From Promicromonospora sp. AC04 (GTDB lineage: Bacteria; Actinomycetota; Actinomycetes; Actinomycetales; Cellulomonadaceae): a stretch of 64,000 nt of DNA. The notes under the pieces were generated by a model. The model was given only the letters and a program-made list of their open reading frames with translations. It did not search any database and had not been told where the DNA came from. Every line of letters starts with the position of its first letter. Position 1 is the first letter of the stretch. The stretch covers positions 1-64,000 of the forward strand of contig NZ_QBUG01000012.1 in assembly GCF_003058225.1 (NCBI RefSeq), in the 5' to 3' direction. The position numbers and the translations under genes are program-made. Below, one piece after another: positions 49,465-57,354 of the stretch.

Positions 49465-52400
49465 TCAGTCGCAGACAACCGGGTTGTCCGGGTTGTAGGA
49501 GTGGCTGAACGAGTTCTCCTTGACCACCTGGCCGTTGTGGAGGACCTTGCGGGAGACGGTGACGGAGAAGCCGTCCTCGCCACCGGGGTACGGCTCGCAG
49601 TCCGCCGAGGAGTCGTGGATCGTCGTCTTCGGCACGATGTTCCGCTTGTCGCTCGTGTTCTCCTGCACCGTGTAGTACTTGGTGCTCCAGATCCGGACCG
49701 TGAGCTGGCCGCCCGACACGAAGGACTGCATGACCGCGCCGTACGGGGTGTCGTTGGTGAACTTCATGTCCTTGGCGCCCACGTAGATCGTGGCCTCGCG
49801 TCCCGGTGGGTAGCGCGGGAACCAGTAGGAGTGCGCGTGGTGCTCGACGTCGTCGAACCCGGCGAAGAAGCCCGCGTTGAACGAGGTGGTGGCCATCTGC
49901 GAGAGACCGCCGCCCACCGCCTCCACGTGCTCGCCGTTCTCGACGACGCCCGCGTCGAAGTACCCGTTCTCGAGCGTGATCGGTGCGAGCGCCTCCAGCA
50001 GGGAGAACGTCTCGCCCGGCTTGATGAGGTTGCCCGTGATCATCTGCGCGCCACGCACCAGGTTCTGCGTGCGCACCGGCTCGTTCGTCAGCGGCGTGCT
50101 GAACTCCGAGACGATCTCCTTGACGCCCAGGGCCTTCAGCGAGTCGACGGTGTCCTTCGGGTCCTGCTCGACGAGCTCCACCGACGTCTCACGGTCGTCG
50201 CCCGTCGCGGCGATCCGCACGGCCTTGCCCGCCTCGGTGGGATCGAGCGTGGTGCCGGTCTTGCCCGCGACGACCGTCGGCTTGCCGCCGGCGAACTCGA
50301 AGTGGGCGTCGGACGGGACCTCCAGCAGGTTGGTCGTGGCGTCGACGATCGCCGCGACCGTCGCCTCCCGGTCCACGATGGTGACGAGCTGGTCGTCCTG
50401 CTGCTCGAACCGGAACAGCCCGGCGAGGACCTCGGGCGCCAGCACCGGCTTCTGACCGCCCACGGACACCGTGACCGGCTCCGAGACGATCTTCTGCGCC
50501 ACCGCGAAGCTGTCGTCCGTCTGCGTCTGCGTGATGACCGGCTGCACCGGCTCGATCGGCAGGTCGAAGGGGCCGTCCTGGTTCAGCCAGCGCTCCTGGA
50601 TGATGCGCGAGGTCTCGCTCGCGACGATCCGCGAGCCCTCCTTCGGGTCCGTCTTGACCGCCTGCCCGTCGACGAACGAAACAGTGCCGTCCACGGGCTC
50701 CACGGCGAGCGACTCCTCGAGGCCCGCCACCGCGGCGTCGAACTTCTCGGTGTCGATGGCCAGGACCAGCTCCTGCTCGGAGCCGCCGAACATGTGCGCC
50801 CACATCCGCATCGGGCTCAGCGAGAACCCGGTGAGCCCGGCCGCCGTCGCCTCGGCGTCGATCGCGAGACCGCTGGGCTTCGGGGAGAGCTGGGCCTTCC
50901 CCTCGCCCGCGGTGAGCTCGATCGGCTCCTTGATGCGCGGGGCGAGCTGCTCCGTCAGCGCGGACGCCGCCTCGGCCTGCGTCATCCCGCCGACGTCGAC
51001 GCCGGCCACCGTGGTCTCACGCGGCACCGTGTCGCTCACGCTCCACGACACCAGGGCGTAGATCGCGAACAGCACGACGGCACCCAGCACCGAGAACAGC
51101 GCGATCTTGGGGCCCCGGCTCGGGGCGCCGTCGCCGGCGAGGCCGAAGAAGCCGCCCTGGCCTGCCGCGCCCGGGCCGGTCGAGCCACCCGGCCCGAACG
51201 GGCCACCGGGGCCGGTGGGGCTGCCGGGTGCGCCCGGACCGCCGGGGCCCGCCGGGGGGATCGCCTGCGGCGTCGCCTCGGACCGCGTCGGCGCCCAGGG
51301 GCGCGCTACGCGCTGGATCGCGCCGGTCAGCGGCTTGAGGAACGGAATCTGGCCGGCATCCGGCGGGGGCACCGTACCCGGGTCCGACGGCGGGGCGGGC
51401 GGCACCGTGCCCGGGCGCGAGGGGAGCGTGGACGACGGGACCGACGGCGGTACGGGCACCGGGGAAGACGCTGCTGCGGCGGTTGCCGCGGCTGCTGTGC
51501 TGGCGGCTGCGGGACTGGCGGCTGCCGGGCTCGCGGCTGCCGGGCTCGCGGCTGCCGAGCTGGCCGCTGCCGCCGGGCTGGCCGCTGCCGAGCTGGCCGC
51601 TGCCGCTGCAGGCGCCACGGTGTCAGGCGCCGGTGCGTCGGGAACTACGGCGTCGGAAACTGCTGATTCGGGTGCCGCCGCGTCAGGTGCTGCCGATTCT
51701 GGTGCTGCCGGCGCGTCGGGTGCTGCCGCGCCCGAGGCGGTCGAGTCCGGGGCAGCCGAATCTGCCGGGGCAGCCTCAGCGGCCACCGGGGCGACCGCCG
51801 CCTTGTCTGCCGGGGCGCCCGCCGCCGTCGTGTCCGGTGCGGCCGAGCCTGTCTCGGCGTCCGACGAACCTGGCACCGAATCGGCGCCCGGAGCGGAATC
51901 GGCCGCGGGAGCCGGGCCGGCGACCGGACCGGATCCAGCAGCGGAGACCGCCGCCGCGCCAGCCGCGCCTGCCACCACCCCCGCCGCGGCTCCTGCCGCT
52001 GCCGCTGCGGGCGCCACTGTCTCGGTTGCCGACTCGGCGGGAGTGGCATCCGCCGTCGTGTCGGGGGTCTTGCTCGCGTCTGTCACGTCTGGTGCCTGTC
52101 CTACCGTCGAGGCGGCCGGCGTCGTGCCCGGCCTCGTGGAGTCCTGCGGCCGCGTGCTCTGCCTTCCGGCGCTCGACCCGGAGCCGCTCTTGGGCGGCCG
52201 GTCGAACGCGAAGACACGCGGGGTGTACCCGCTCCTGGGCTTGGACGCCTTGGTCGCCGGCGTCGCGAGCTTCTCGACGACGGTCTGCAGCACAGCGACC
52301 TGGTCCGGGCTGTCCGTGCCTGGTTCGGCGGGGTCGTTCGTGGGGTCCGGCTTGCTCGCGGAGTCCGGCACGCTCGGGGCGGCGGACGCCGCTGTGCTCC

Positions 52401-52731
52401 TCGGCGTGCTCCCGGGCGCGACCGGCGCCCCCGTGGACGGTGCGACGGGGACCTGCGGGGCCTTCGAGGGCTCGGACTGCTCCGGAGTGGTCACGGGTTC
52501 GACCTTCTCTGCGGATCGGGGGGCCGGCTGAGCGGTCGGACGACCGGCCGGTACTGCGGGCTGTGCGGCCCTGGGGGCCGCCTGCCGCGCCTGGGGTTGC
52601 GGTGCCCGTCGAGGCACGCTGCCAGGGCGTTTCTGGGACAAGCGAGGAGCCATCGCCGGGGCAGGCTTGATCCCGGCGTTCTCGTCTGATGTCGGCTCGA
52701 GCGGTTCGTCACGCTCGGTCGGCTGACCCAT
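49465..52731 (-). CDS. VanW family protein with long disordered N-terminal region
   Basis: A 1088-residue cell-envelope protein. The first 540 residues are Ala/Pro/Ser/Glu-rich and cytoplasmic, with arrays such as (S)PAAAS repeats and a Gly/Pro block (PGGPGAPGSPTGPGGPFGPG). One transmembrane segment follows (about 542-565; ALFSVLGAVVLFAIYALVSW). Outside are a YoaR-like repeat region (VPRETTVAGVDVGGMTQAEA; PVTVSVGGQKPVLAPEVLAG) and a C-terminal VanW domain (about 880-1060; GNLIKPGETFSLLEAL, EAVGGGLSQMATTSFNAGFF). VanW was named from a vancomycin cluster, but its function is unknown; a peptidoglycan-linked role is inferred. ATG 52731 has GGAG 7 nt upstream. GC-rich tandem DNA repeats encode the N-terminal arrays (around 51480-51610). 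Confidence 0.9.
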   Translation of the reverse strand: MGQPTERDEPLEPTSDENAGIKPAPAMAPRLSQKRPGSVPRRAPQPQARQAAPRAAQPAVPAGRPTAQPAPRSAEKVEPVTTPEQSEPSKAPQVPVAPSTGAPVAPGSTPRSTAASAAPSVPDSASKPDPTNDPAEPGTDSPDQVAVLQTVVEKLATPATKASKPRSGYTPRVFAFDRPPKSGSGSSAGRQSTRPQDSTRPGTTPAASTVGQAPDVTDASKTPDTTADATPAESATETVAPAAAAAGAAAGVVAGAAGAAAVSAAGSGPVAGPAPAADSAPGADSVPGSSDAETGSAAPDTTAAGAPADKAAVAPVAAEAAPADSAAPDSTASGAAAPDAPAAPESAAPDAAAPESAVSDAVVPDAPAPDTVAPAAAAASSAAASPAAAASSAAASPAAASPAAASPAAASTAAAATAAAASSPVPVPPSVPSSTLPSRPGTVPPAPPSDPGTVPPPDAGQIPFLKPLTGAIQRVARPWAPTRSEATPQAIPPAGPGGPGAPGSPTGPGGPFGPGGSTGPGAAGQGGFFGLAGDGAPSRGPKIALFSVLGAVVLFAIYALVSWSVSDTVPRETTVAGVDVGGMTQAEAASALTEQLAPRIKEPIELTAGEGKAQLSPKPSGLAIDAEATAAGLTGFSLSPMRMWAHMFGGSEQELVLAIDTEKFDAAVAGLEESLAVEPVDGTVSFVDGQAVKTDPKEGSRIVASETSRIIQERWLNQDGPFDLPIEPVQPVITQTQTDDSFAVAQKIVSEPVTVSVGGQKPVLAPEVLAGLFRFEQQDDQLVTIVDREATVAAIVDATTNLLEVPSDAHFEFAGGKPTVVAGKTGTTLDPTEAGKAVRIAATGDDRETSVELVEQDPKDTVDSLKALGVKEIVSEFSTPLTNEPVRTQNLVRGAQMITGNLIKPGETFSLLEALAPITLENGYFDAGVVENGEHVEAVGGGLSQMATTSFNAGFFAGFDDVEHHAHSYWFPRYPPGREATIYVGAKDMKFTNDTPYGAVMQSFVSGGQLTVRIWSTKYYTVQENTSDKRNIVPKTTIHDSSADCEPYPGGEDGFSVTVSRKVLHNGQVVKENSFSHSYNPDNPVVCD

Positions 52732-52943
52732 CGGCACGCTCCGTGCAACTACCCGAGACGCGGGCTCTCCGCGTCCCCCAAGGGCGCACCGGACCCGCGG
52801 CGAATCCGCTGGACGGGGCCGCCCTGCCGGGCATCCTATCGAGCGAGAATCCTGCCCAAGGCCTCGTACTGGACGCCCCGAGGTGGAGGTTCTGTATCAA
52901 TCCTGCTCACCATCCTGAATCACTCTGCAAAGAACCGCAGACC

Positions 52944-53342
52944 TCAGGCAACAGGCTGATTTCGCCGCGCCGGGACCTCGGCGAACCACGACGACGGCAG
53001 GAACGCGACGACCGCCAGGACCGCCACCCCCACGTACGACCAGACCATGCCGAGCACGCCCGCCGGGACGATGACGTCGCCCCCGGAGCCCGGCAGCGAC
53101 AGGGCCTGCACCATGGCGACCCAGCCCACGCCGAACCCGAGCAGCGTGCCATAGCCGGCCCAGGCGCGCGAGAGCACGCCGGCCGCCGCCGTCAAAGCGA
53201 GCGCGAGGATCAGTCCGAGGTGCCAGGGCTCGTCGCCGTACCGGTGCACAACGGTCCCCAGGCCGCCCATGACGACGCCGAGCGCCACGGCCAGGAGGGT
53301 GCGCACGATCGTTCGTCCGAGGTGTCGTCCGGGTGAGTTCAC
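52944..53342 (-). CDS. small integral membrane protein, unknown function
   Basis: A 132-residue protein with four predicted membrane spans: IVRTLLAVALGVVMGGLGTV, LGLILALALTAAAGVLSRAW, GYGTLLGFGVGWVAMVQALS and GMVWSYVGVAVLAVVAFLPS, with a basic N-terminus. I recognise no family. GTG 53342 lies 6 nt after GAGAAT, possibly leaderless. It is divergent from the LURP-one-like gene. The 212 nt between it and the VanW gene hold no visible feature. Confidence 0.75.
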   Translation of the reverse strand: MNSPGRHLGRTIVRTLLAVALGVVMGGLGTVVHRYGDEPWHLGLILALALTAAAGVLSRAWAGYGTLLGFGVGWVAMVQALSLPGSGGDVIVPAGVLGMVWSYVGVAVLAVVAFLPSSWFAEVPARRNQPVA

Positions 53343-53400
53343 CCAGCCATTCTCCCGTATTCATCTGGGAGGACACTGCAAGTGTGGAACACTCCGGCGG

Positions 53401-53970
53401 GTGAATACGCTCCAGGCACAGACGCAGCTCATCATCCGACAGCGGATCCGCTTGATGGTCAACCAGTACGAGGTGCGCGGCGCGCAGCCCGACGGCTCCG
53501 AGGGCGACCTCTACGCGTTCGCTCAGCAGAAGCGCATGGCGTTCCGCGAGCAGGTCACGCTCTACGCCGACGAGAACAAGCAGGAGGCAGTGCTCGGCTT
53601 CAAGGCCCGCCAGGTGATCGACCTCGGCGCGACCTACGACGTGGTCGACGCGGGCGGCAGCCCGATCGGCTCGTTCCGCAAGGACTTCGCCAAGTCGCTG
53701 CTGCGCAGCACCTGGCACATCGACCAGCCCGACCTCGGCACCGTCACGGGGAGCGAGCGCAGCATGGCGGTCGCCGTGATCCGTCGGCTCGTCGAGGCGG
53801 CCTGGCTGCCGTATCACTTCGACTTCACGATCGAGGGCCGCCCGGCCTTCACCGTGGAGAAGAAGTGGGGCCTGCGCGACCGCTACGTCGTGAACGTCCA
53901 GGACCCGCGGCTCGACCGCCGGCTCGTGACCGCCATGGCGATCGGCCTGGACGCCTTCCAGCAGCGCTGA
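53401..53970 (+). CDS. LURP-one-related (scramblase-like) protein
   Basis: A 189-residue soluble protein with the single-domain beta-barrel of the LURP-one/Tubby-like family. It shows LIIRQRIRLMVNQYEVRG at the N-terminus, LLGFKARQ-like strand (AVLGFKARQVIDLGATYDVV), PIGSFRKDFAKSLLRSTWHI and the final KKWGLRDRYVVNVQDPRLDRR with a closing amphipathic helix (LVTAMAIGLDAFQQR). Bacterial members have no settled function. GTG 53401 is the best start; an internal ATG at about residue 19 is possible. It ends at a palindrome shared with the mshB 3' end. Confidence 0.85.
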   Translation: MNTLQAQTQLIIRQRIRLMVNQYEVRGAQPDGSEGDLYAFAQQKRMAFREQVTLYADENKQEAVLGFKARQVIDLGATYDVVDAGGSPIGSFRKDFAKSLLRSTWHIDQPDLGTVTGSERSMAVAVIRRLVEAAWLPYHFDFTIEGRPAFTVEKKWGLRDRYVVNVQDPRLDRRLVTAMAIGLDAFQQR

Positions 53971-53991
53971 TCCCGCCGTTCGCCAAGACAG

Positions 53992-54053
53992 CTCCGCCGA
54001 GATAGAACCGTGGCGAGAAAGAACCCACTCGCCATGGTTCTATCTCGGCGGAG
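53992..54053. terminator. palindromic terminator (GATAGAACC family) overlapping mshB stop
   Basis: 26-bp arms (53992-54017 and 54028-54053) with one G-T mismatch and a 10-nt loop, between convergent genes. The right arm supplies the last codons and the TAG stop of mshB. The core CCGAGATAGAACC equals that of the 15815 palindrome. Confidence 0.8.
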
Positions 54054-55086
54054 TGACGAGGTAGGTCTCGGTCGTGAGGATCGGGGCCAGCACGTCGTTG
54101 GACAGGGCGTACCAGCCGACGACGGGGCCCTCGGGACGCGGCAGGACGGTCGCGTGCTGGACCTGCGTGGCGTGGGCCCGTAGCGCGGCGATCAACCGGT
54201 CCGCCACCAGCCCGATGTCGACCTGCACCACCTCGGGCCCCGAGGTCGCCGTGTCCAGGTCGTCCTTCGCGAACGGCGGCAGGTCCTCCCAGGGATCGGC
54301 GAACGTGAGGCCGGCGGCCGCGGCGAGCGCGCCCGCCTCAGGCAGGTCCGCGAGCAGTGCCCGCGCCTCGCGCACCTCGGCCGCCCGGGCGACGGCCTGC
54401 CACAGCTCGGCACCCGCCCATGGTTCGTCCCGCCGCCCGACGCCGGGGGCCGGCTCCCCGTCAGCTGCCTGCGCGCCGCCGCCGTCGGGCCGCCAGGCCG
54501 GGTCCGCCGCGAGCTCCAGCGCACGGACCGTCACCGCGTGCGTACGCACGTGGTCGGGGTGCCCGTAGCCCCCGCCGGGCTCGTAGGTCGCGACGACGGC
54601 GGGGCGTCGCGCGCGGATCAGCATCGCGAGCCGGCCCGCGGGCTCGTCGAGCGGCACCCGCGCGAACGCCGTCGGCGGCGAGTCCGGCGCGGGGCCGGCG
54701 ACGCCGGGCGCGGCCCAGGCCATCCCGGAGTCCTCGTACCGCACCCCACCGGACGGATCAGATCCATGGGTGGCCCCGGCGACCGGTGCGTCCGAGAACG
54801 GGACGGCATCGAGGAAGGTCTGCTCGATCGCGCCGACGTCGCCGCCGGCCAGCTCCGCCAGCGCCCCCGCCAGCTCGGTCTCCCGGTAGGCGCCCAGCGC
54901 GGGCCCGTCGCCCTCGAGACCGGCCAGCCCCTCCGACGTCGTGCCGGGAAGGGCGATGACCTCGCCCCGTTCCCCGCGCGTGCACGTCACGACAAGGGCG
55001 GGCCGCCCGGCGGCCGCCCAGGTCGCCAGCAGCCCCCCGGTCGACAGCGTCTCGTCGTCGGGATGCGCATGCACGGCCAACAACAC
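54040..55086 (-). CDS. mshB: N-acetyl-GlcN-inositol deacetylase MshB (mycothiol synthesis)
   Basis: A zinc deacetylase making GlcN-Ins, a mycothiol precursor, which marks the host as an actinomycete. Zinc ligands are in LLAVHAHPDDETLSTGGLL and in GGGYGHPDHVRTHAV (third His); TCTRGERGEV is the substrate loop. An acidic, poorly conserved insert lies at about 110-160. Mature length is near 348. I prefer GTG 55086, right before the first strand, because the in-frame ATG 55134 lies inside the loop of a palindrome (55097-55156); TTG or GTG starts are also possible. It could also be a related Mca-type amidase, but the length and motifs favour MshB. Confidence 0.88.
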   Translation of the reverse strand: MLLAVHAHPDDETLSTGGLLATWAAAGRPALVVTCTRGERGEVIALPGTTSEGLAGLEGDGPALGAYRETELAGALAELAGGDVGAIEQTFLDAVPFSDAPVAGATHGSDPSGGVRYEDSGMAWAAPGVAGPAPDSPPTAFARVPLDEPAGRLAMLIRARRPAVVATYEPGGGYGHPDHVRTHAVTVRALELAADPAWRPDGGGAQAADGEPAPGVGRRDEPWAGAELWQAVARAAEVREARALLADLPEAGALAAAAGLTFADPWEDLPPFAKDDLDTATSGPEVVQVDIGLVADRLIAALRAHATQVQHATVLPRPEGPVVGWYALSNDVLAPILTTETYLVTPPR

Positions 55087-55096
55087 CCCAAAAGCA

Positions 55097-55156
55097 CTGA
55101 GTGCTGGATTTTCGCCCAGAAGACGAGCCTTCATCGGGCGAATATCCAGCACTCAG
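55097..55156. terminator. 21-bp palindrome between typA and mshB
   Basis: 21-bp arms (55097-55117 and 55136-55156) with one mismatch and an 18-nt loop, 13 nt past the typA stop. The arm core is CTGAGTGCTGGAT. If it terminates typA transcription, mshB needs its own promoter or a leaderless start. Confidence 0.7.
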
Positions 55157-55168
55157 CGAGGGGGACGG

Positions 55169-57124
55169 TCAGTTGCGCTTGGCGCGGGCCGTCGCTCGGG
55201 CGCGGTCCGTGGCGTTCAGGAGCACCTTGCGGATGCGGACTACCTCCGGGGTCACCTCGACGCACTCGTCCTCCTGGGCGAACTCCAGGGACTCCTCCAG
55301 CGTGAGCTTGCGCGGCGGGATCAGGTTCTCGAAGTTGTCGGCGGTGGCCGACCGCATGTTCGTCAGCTTCTTTTCCTTGGTGATGTTGACGTCCATGTCC
55401 TCGTTGCGCGAGTTCTCGCCGACGATCATGCCCTCGTACACCTCCTGCGTGGGGTCCACGAAGAAGGAGCCGCGCTCCTGCAGGTTGATCATGGCGAACG
55501 GCGTCACCTTGCCGGAGCGGTCGGCGACGAGCGAGCCGGTGTTGCGCGACTCGATCGGGCCGTGCCAGGGCTCGTAGCCCTCGGAGATCGACGCCGCGAT
55601 ACCCGTACCGCGGGTGTCGGTCAGGAACTGCGTGCGGAAGCCGATGAGGCCGCGCGCCGGGACCATGAACTCCATGCGGACCCAGCCGGTGCCGTGGTTC
55701 GTCATGGTCTCCATGCGGCCCTTGCGCTGCGCGAGGAGCTGCGTGACGGCGCCGAGGTACTCCTCGGGCACGTCGATGGTCATCCGCTCCATCGGCTCGT
55801 GGATCTTGCCGTCGATCGTCTTGGTGACGACCTGCGGCTTGCCCACCGTGAGCTCGAAACCCTCGCGGCGCATCTGCTCGACGAGGATGGCCAGGGCCAG
55901 CTCGCCGCGGCCCTGCACCTCCCAGGCGTCGGGACGCTCGGTCGGGAGGACCTTCAGGGAGACGTTACCGACGAGCTCGGCGTCGAGGCGGTCCTTCACC
56001 TGGCGGGCGGTGACCTTGTGGCCCTTGCCGCCCTTGCCCGCGAGCGGGGAGGTGTTGATACCGATGGTCATCGAGATCGCCGGGTCGTCGACGGTGATGA
56101 GCGGCAGCGGGCGCGGGTCGTCGATGTCGGTGAGGGTCTCGCCGATCATGATGTCCGCGATACCGGCGACGGCGACGATCTCGCCGGGGCCTGCCTTGTC
56201 GGTCGGCACGCGGTCGAGCGCCTTGGTCTCCAGCAGCTCGGTGATCTTCACGCTCTGCAGGGTGCCGTCGTGCCGGGCCCACGCGACGTTCTGGCCCTTG
56301 GTCAGGGTGCCGTTGTGGATGCGCAGCAGCGCGAGACGCCCGAGGAACGGCGACGCGTCGAGGTTGGTGACGTGCGCCTGCAGCGGCACGCCCTCCTCGT
56401 AGGTCGGGGCCGGGATCTTCTCGAGGATGGTCGCGAACAGCGGCTCAAGGTCCTCGTTGGCGGGCAGGCCGCCGTCGGCGGGCTGGTCCGTGGAGGCGCG
56501 GCCGGCCTTGGCCGACGCGTACACGACCGGCACGTCGAGGATGGCGTCCAGGTCGAGGTCGTCGACCTCGTCGGACAGGTCGCCGGCGAGGCCGAGCAGC
56601 AGGTCGGTGGTCTCGGCGACCACCTCGGTGATGCGCGCGTCGGGGCGGTCCACCTTGTTCACGACGACGATGACCGGCAGCTTCGCGGCCAGCGCCTTGC
56701 GCAGCACGAAGCGGGTCTGGGGCAGCGGGCCCTCGGACGCGTCGACGAGCAGCACGACGCCGTCGACCATCGACAGGCCGCGCTCGACCTCACCGCCGAA
56801 GTCGGCGTGGCCCGGGGTGTCGATCACGTTGATAGTGATGCCCTCGGGCTGGCCGTTCTCCGCCGCCGCGGGGCCGGCGTACCGGATCGCGGTGTTCTTG
56901 GCGAGGATGGTGATGCCCTTCTCGCGCTCCAGGTCGCCCGAGTCCATCACGCGGTCCTCGAGGTGCTGGCGGGCACCGAAGGACCCCGACTGCCTGAGCA
57001 TGGCGTCCACGAGCGTGGTCTTGCCATGGTCGACGTGGGCCACGATCGCGACGTTACGCAGGTCGGATCGGGTCGCACGGGCCGAGGTCGGCGCGGTTGC
57101 AGGCACGGTCACGGAAGCACTCAT
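55169..57124 (-). CDS. typA: translational GTPase TypA/BipA
   Basis: A 651-residue ribosome-binding GTPase linked to stress adaptation and 50S maturation. G1 is AHVDHGKTT, switch II is DTPGHADFGGEVER, G4 is NKVD. Domains II (PLQAHVTNLDASPFLGRLAL), III/V (EVQGRGELALAILVEQMRRE) and the C-terminal domain (GLIGFRTQFLTDTRGTG, ENSRNEDMDVNITKEKKLTN) are complete. ATG 57124 was chosen over TTG 57142. A possible -10 TAAGAT (rc at 57188-57193) lies about 65 nt upstream. It ends at a palindrome before mshB. Confidence 0.97.
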   Translation of the reverse strand: MSASVTVPATAPTSARATRSDLRNVAIVAHVDHGKTTLVDAMLRQSGSFGARQHLEDRVMDSGDLEREKGITILAKNTAIRYAGPAAAENGQPEGITINVIDTPGHADFGGEVERGLSMVDGVVLLVDASEGPLPQTRFVLRKALAAKLPVIVVVNKVDRPDARITEVVAETTDLLLGLAGDLSDEVDDLDLDAILDVPVVYASAKAGRASTDQPADGGLPANEDLEPLFATILEKIPAPTYEEGVPLQAHVTNLDASPFLGRLALLRIHNGTLTKGQNVAWARHDGTLQSVKITELLETKALDRVPTDKAGPGEIVAVAGIADIMIGETLTDIDDPRPLPLITVDDPAISMTIGINTSPLAGKGGKGHKVTARQVKDRLDAELVGNVSLKVLPTERPDAWEVQGRGELALAILVEQMRREGFELTVGKPQVVTKTIDGKIHEPMERMTIDVPEEYLGAVTQLLAQRKGRMETMTNHGTGWVRMEFMVPARGLIGFRTQFLTDTRGTGIAASISEGYEPWHGPIESRNTGSLVADRSGKVTPFAMINLQERGSFFVDPTQEVYEGMIVGENSRNEDMDVNITKEKKLTNMRSATADNFENLIPPRKLTLEESLEFAQEDECVEVTPEVVRIRKVLLNATDRARATARAKRN

Positions 57125-57249
57125 TTCCAGAAGGGGAGTCAAGGTGCGCGGACTCTGGTCCGAGCGGACCGGTCTCGCGGCAGCACTATCTTACCCGTGA
57201 ATCGAAATCCCCAGGTGTCGACCGTGTCACTGTGCGGTGAACACCCACG

Positions 57250-57337
57250 CCGAAGTAGAACCAGGGCAAAGTAGAACTGCGGCGAGATAGAAGCTGAGCG
57301 GTAGCCGCCCTGGTTCTGTCTCGCCGCAGTTCTACTT
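57250..57337. terminator. composite palindrome downstream of peptide transporter operon
   Basis: 19-bp perfect arms (57269-57287 and 57319-57337; AAGTAGAACTGCGGCGAGA) surround a 31-nt loop. An alternative pairing joins AGTAGAACCAGGGC (from 57254) with GCCCTGGTTCTGTC (to 57320), so two mutually exclusive hairpins are possible. It belongs to the TAGAACC family. Confidence 0.65.
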
Positions 57338-57354
57338 CGGTGCAGAGGAGCGGG

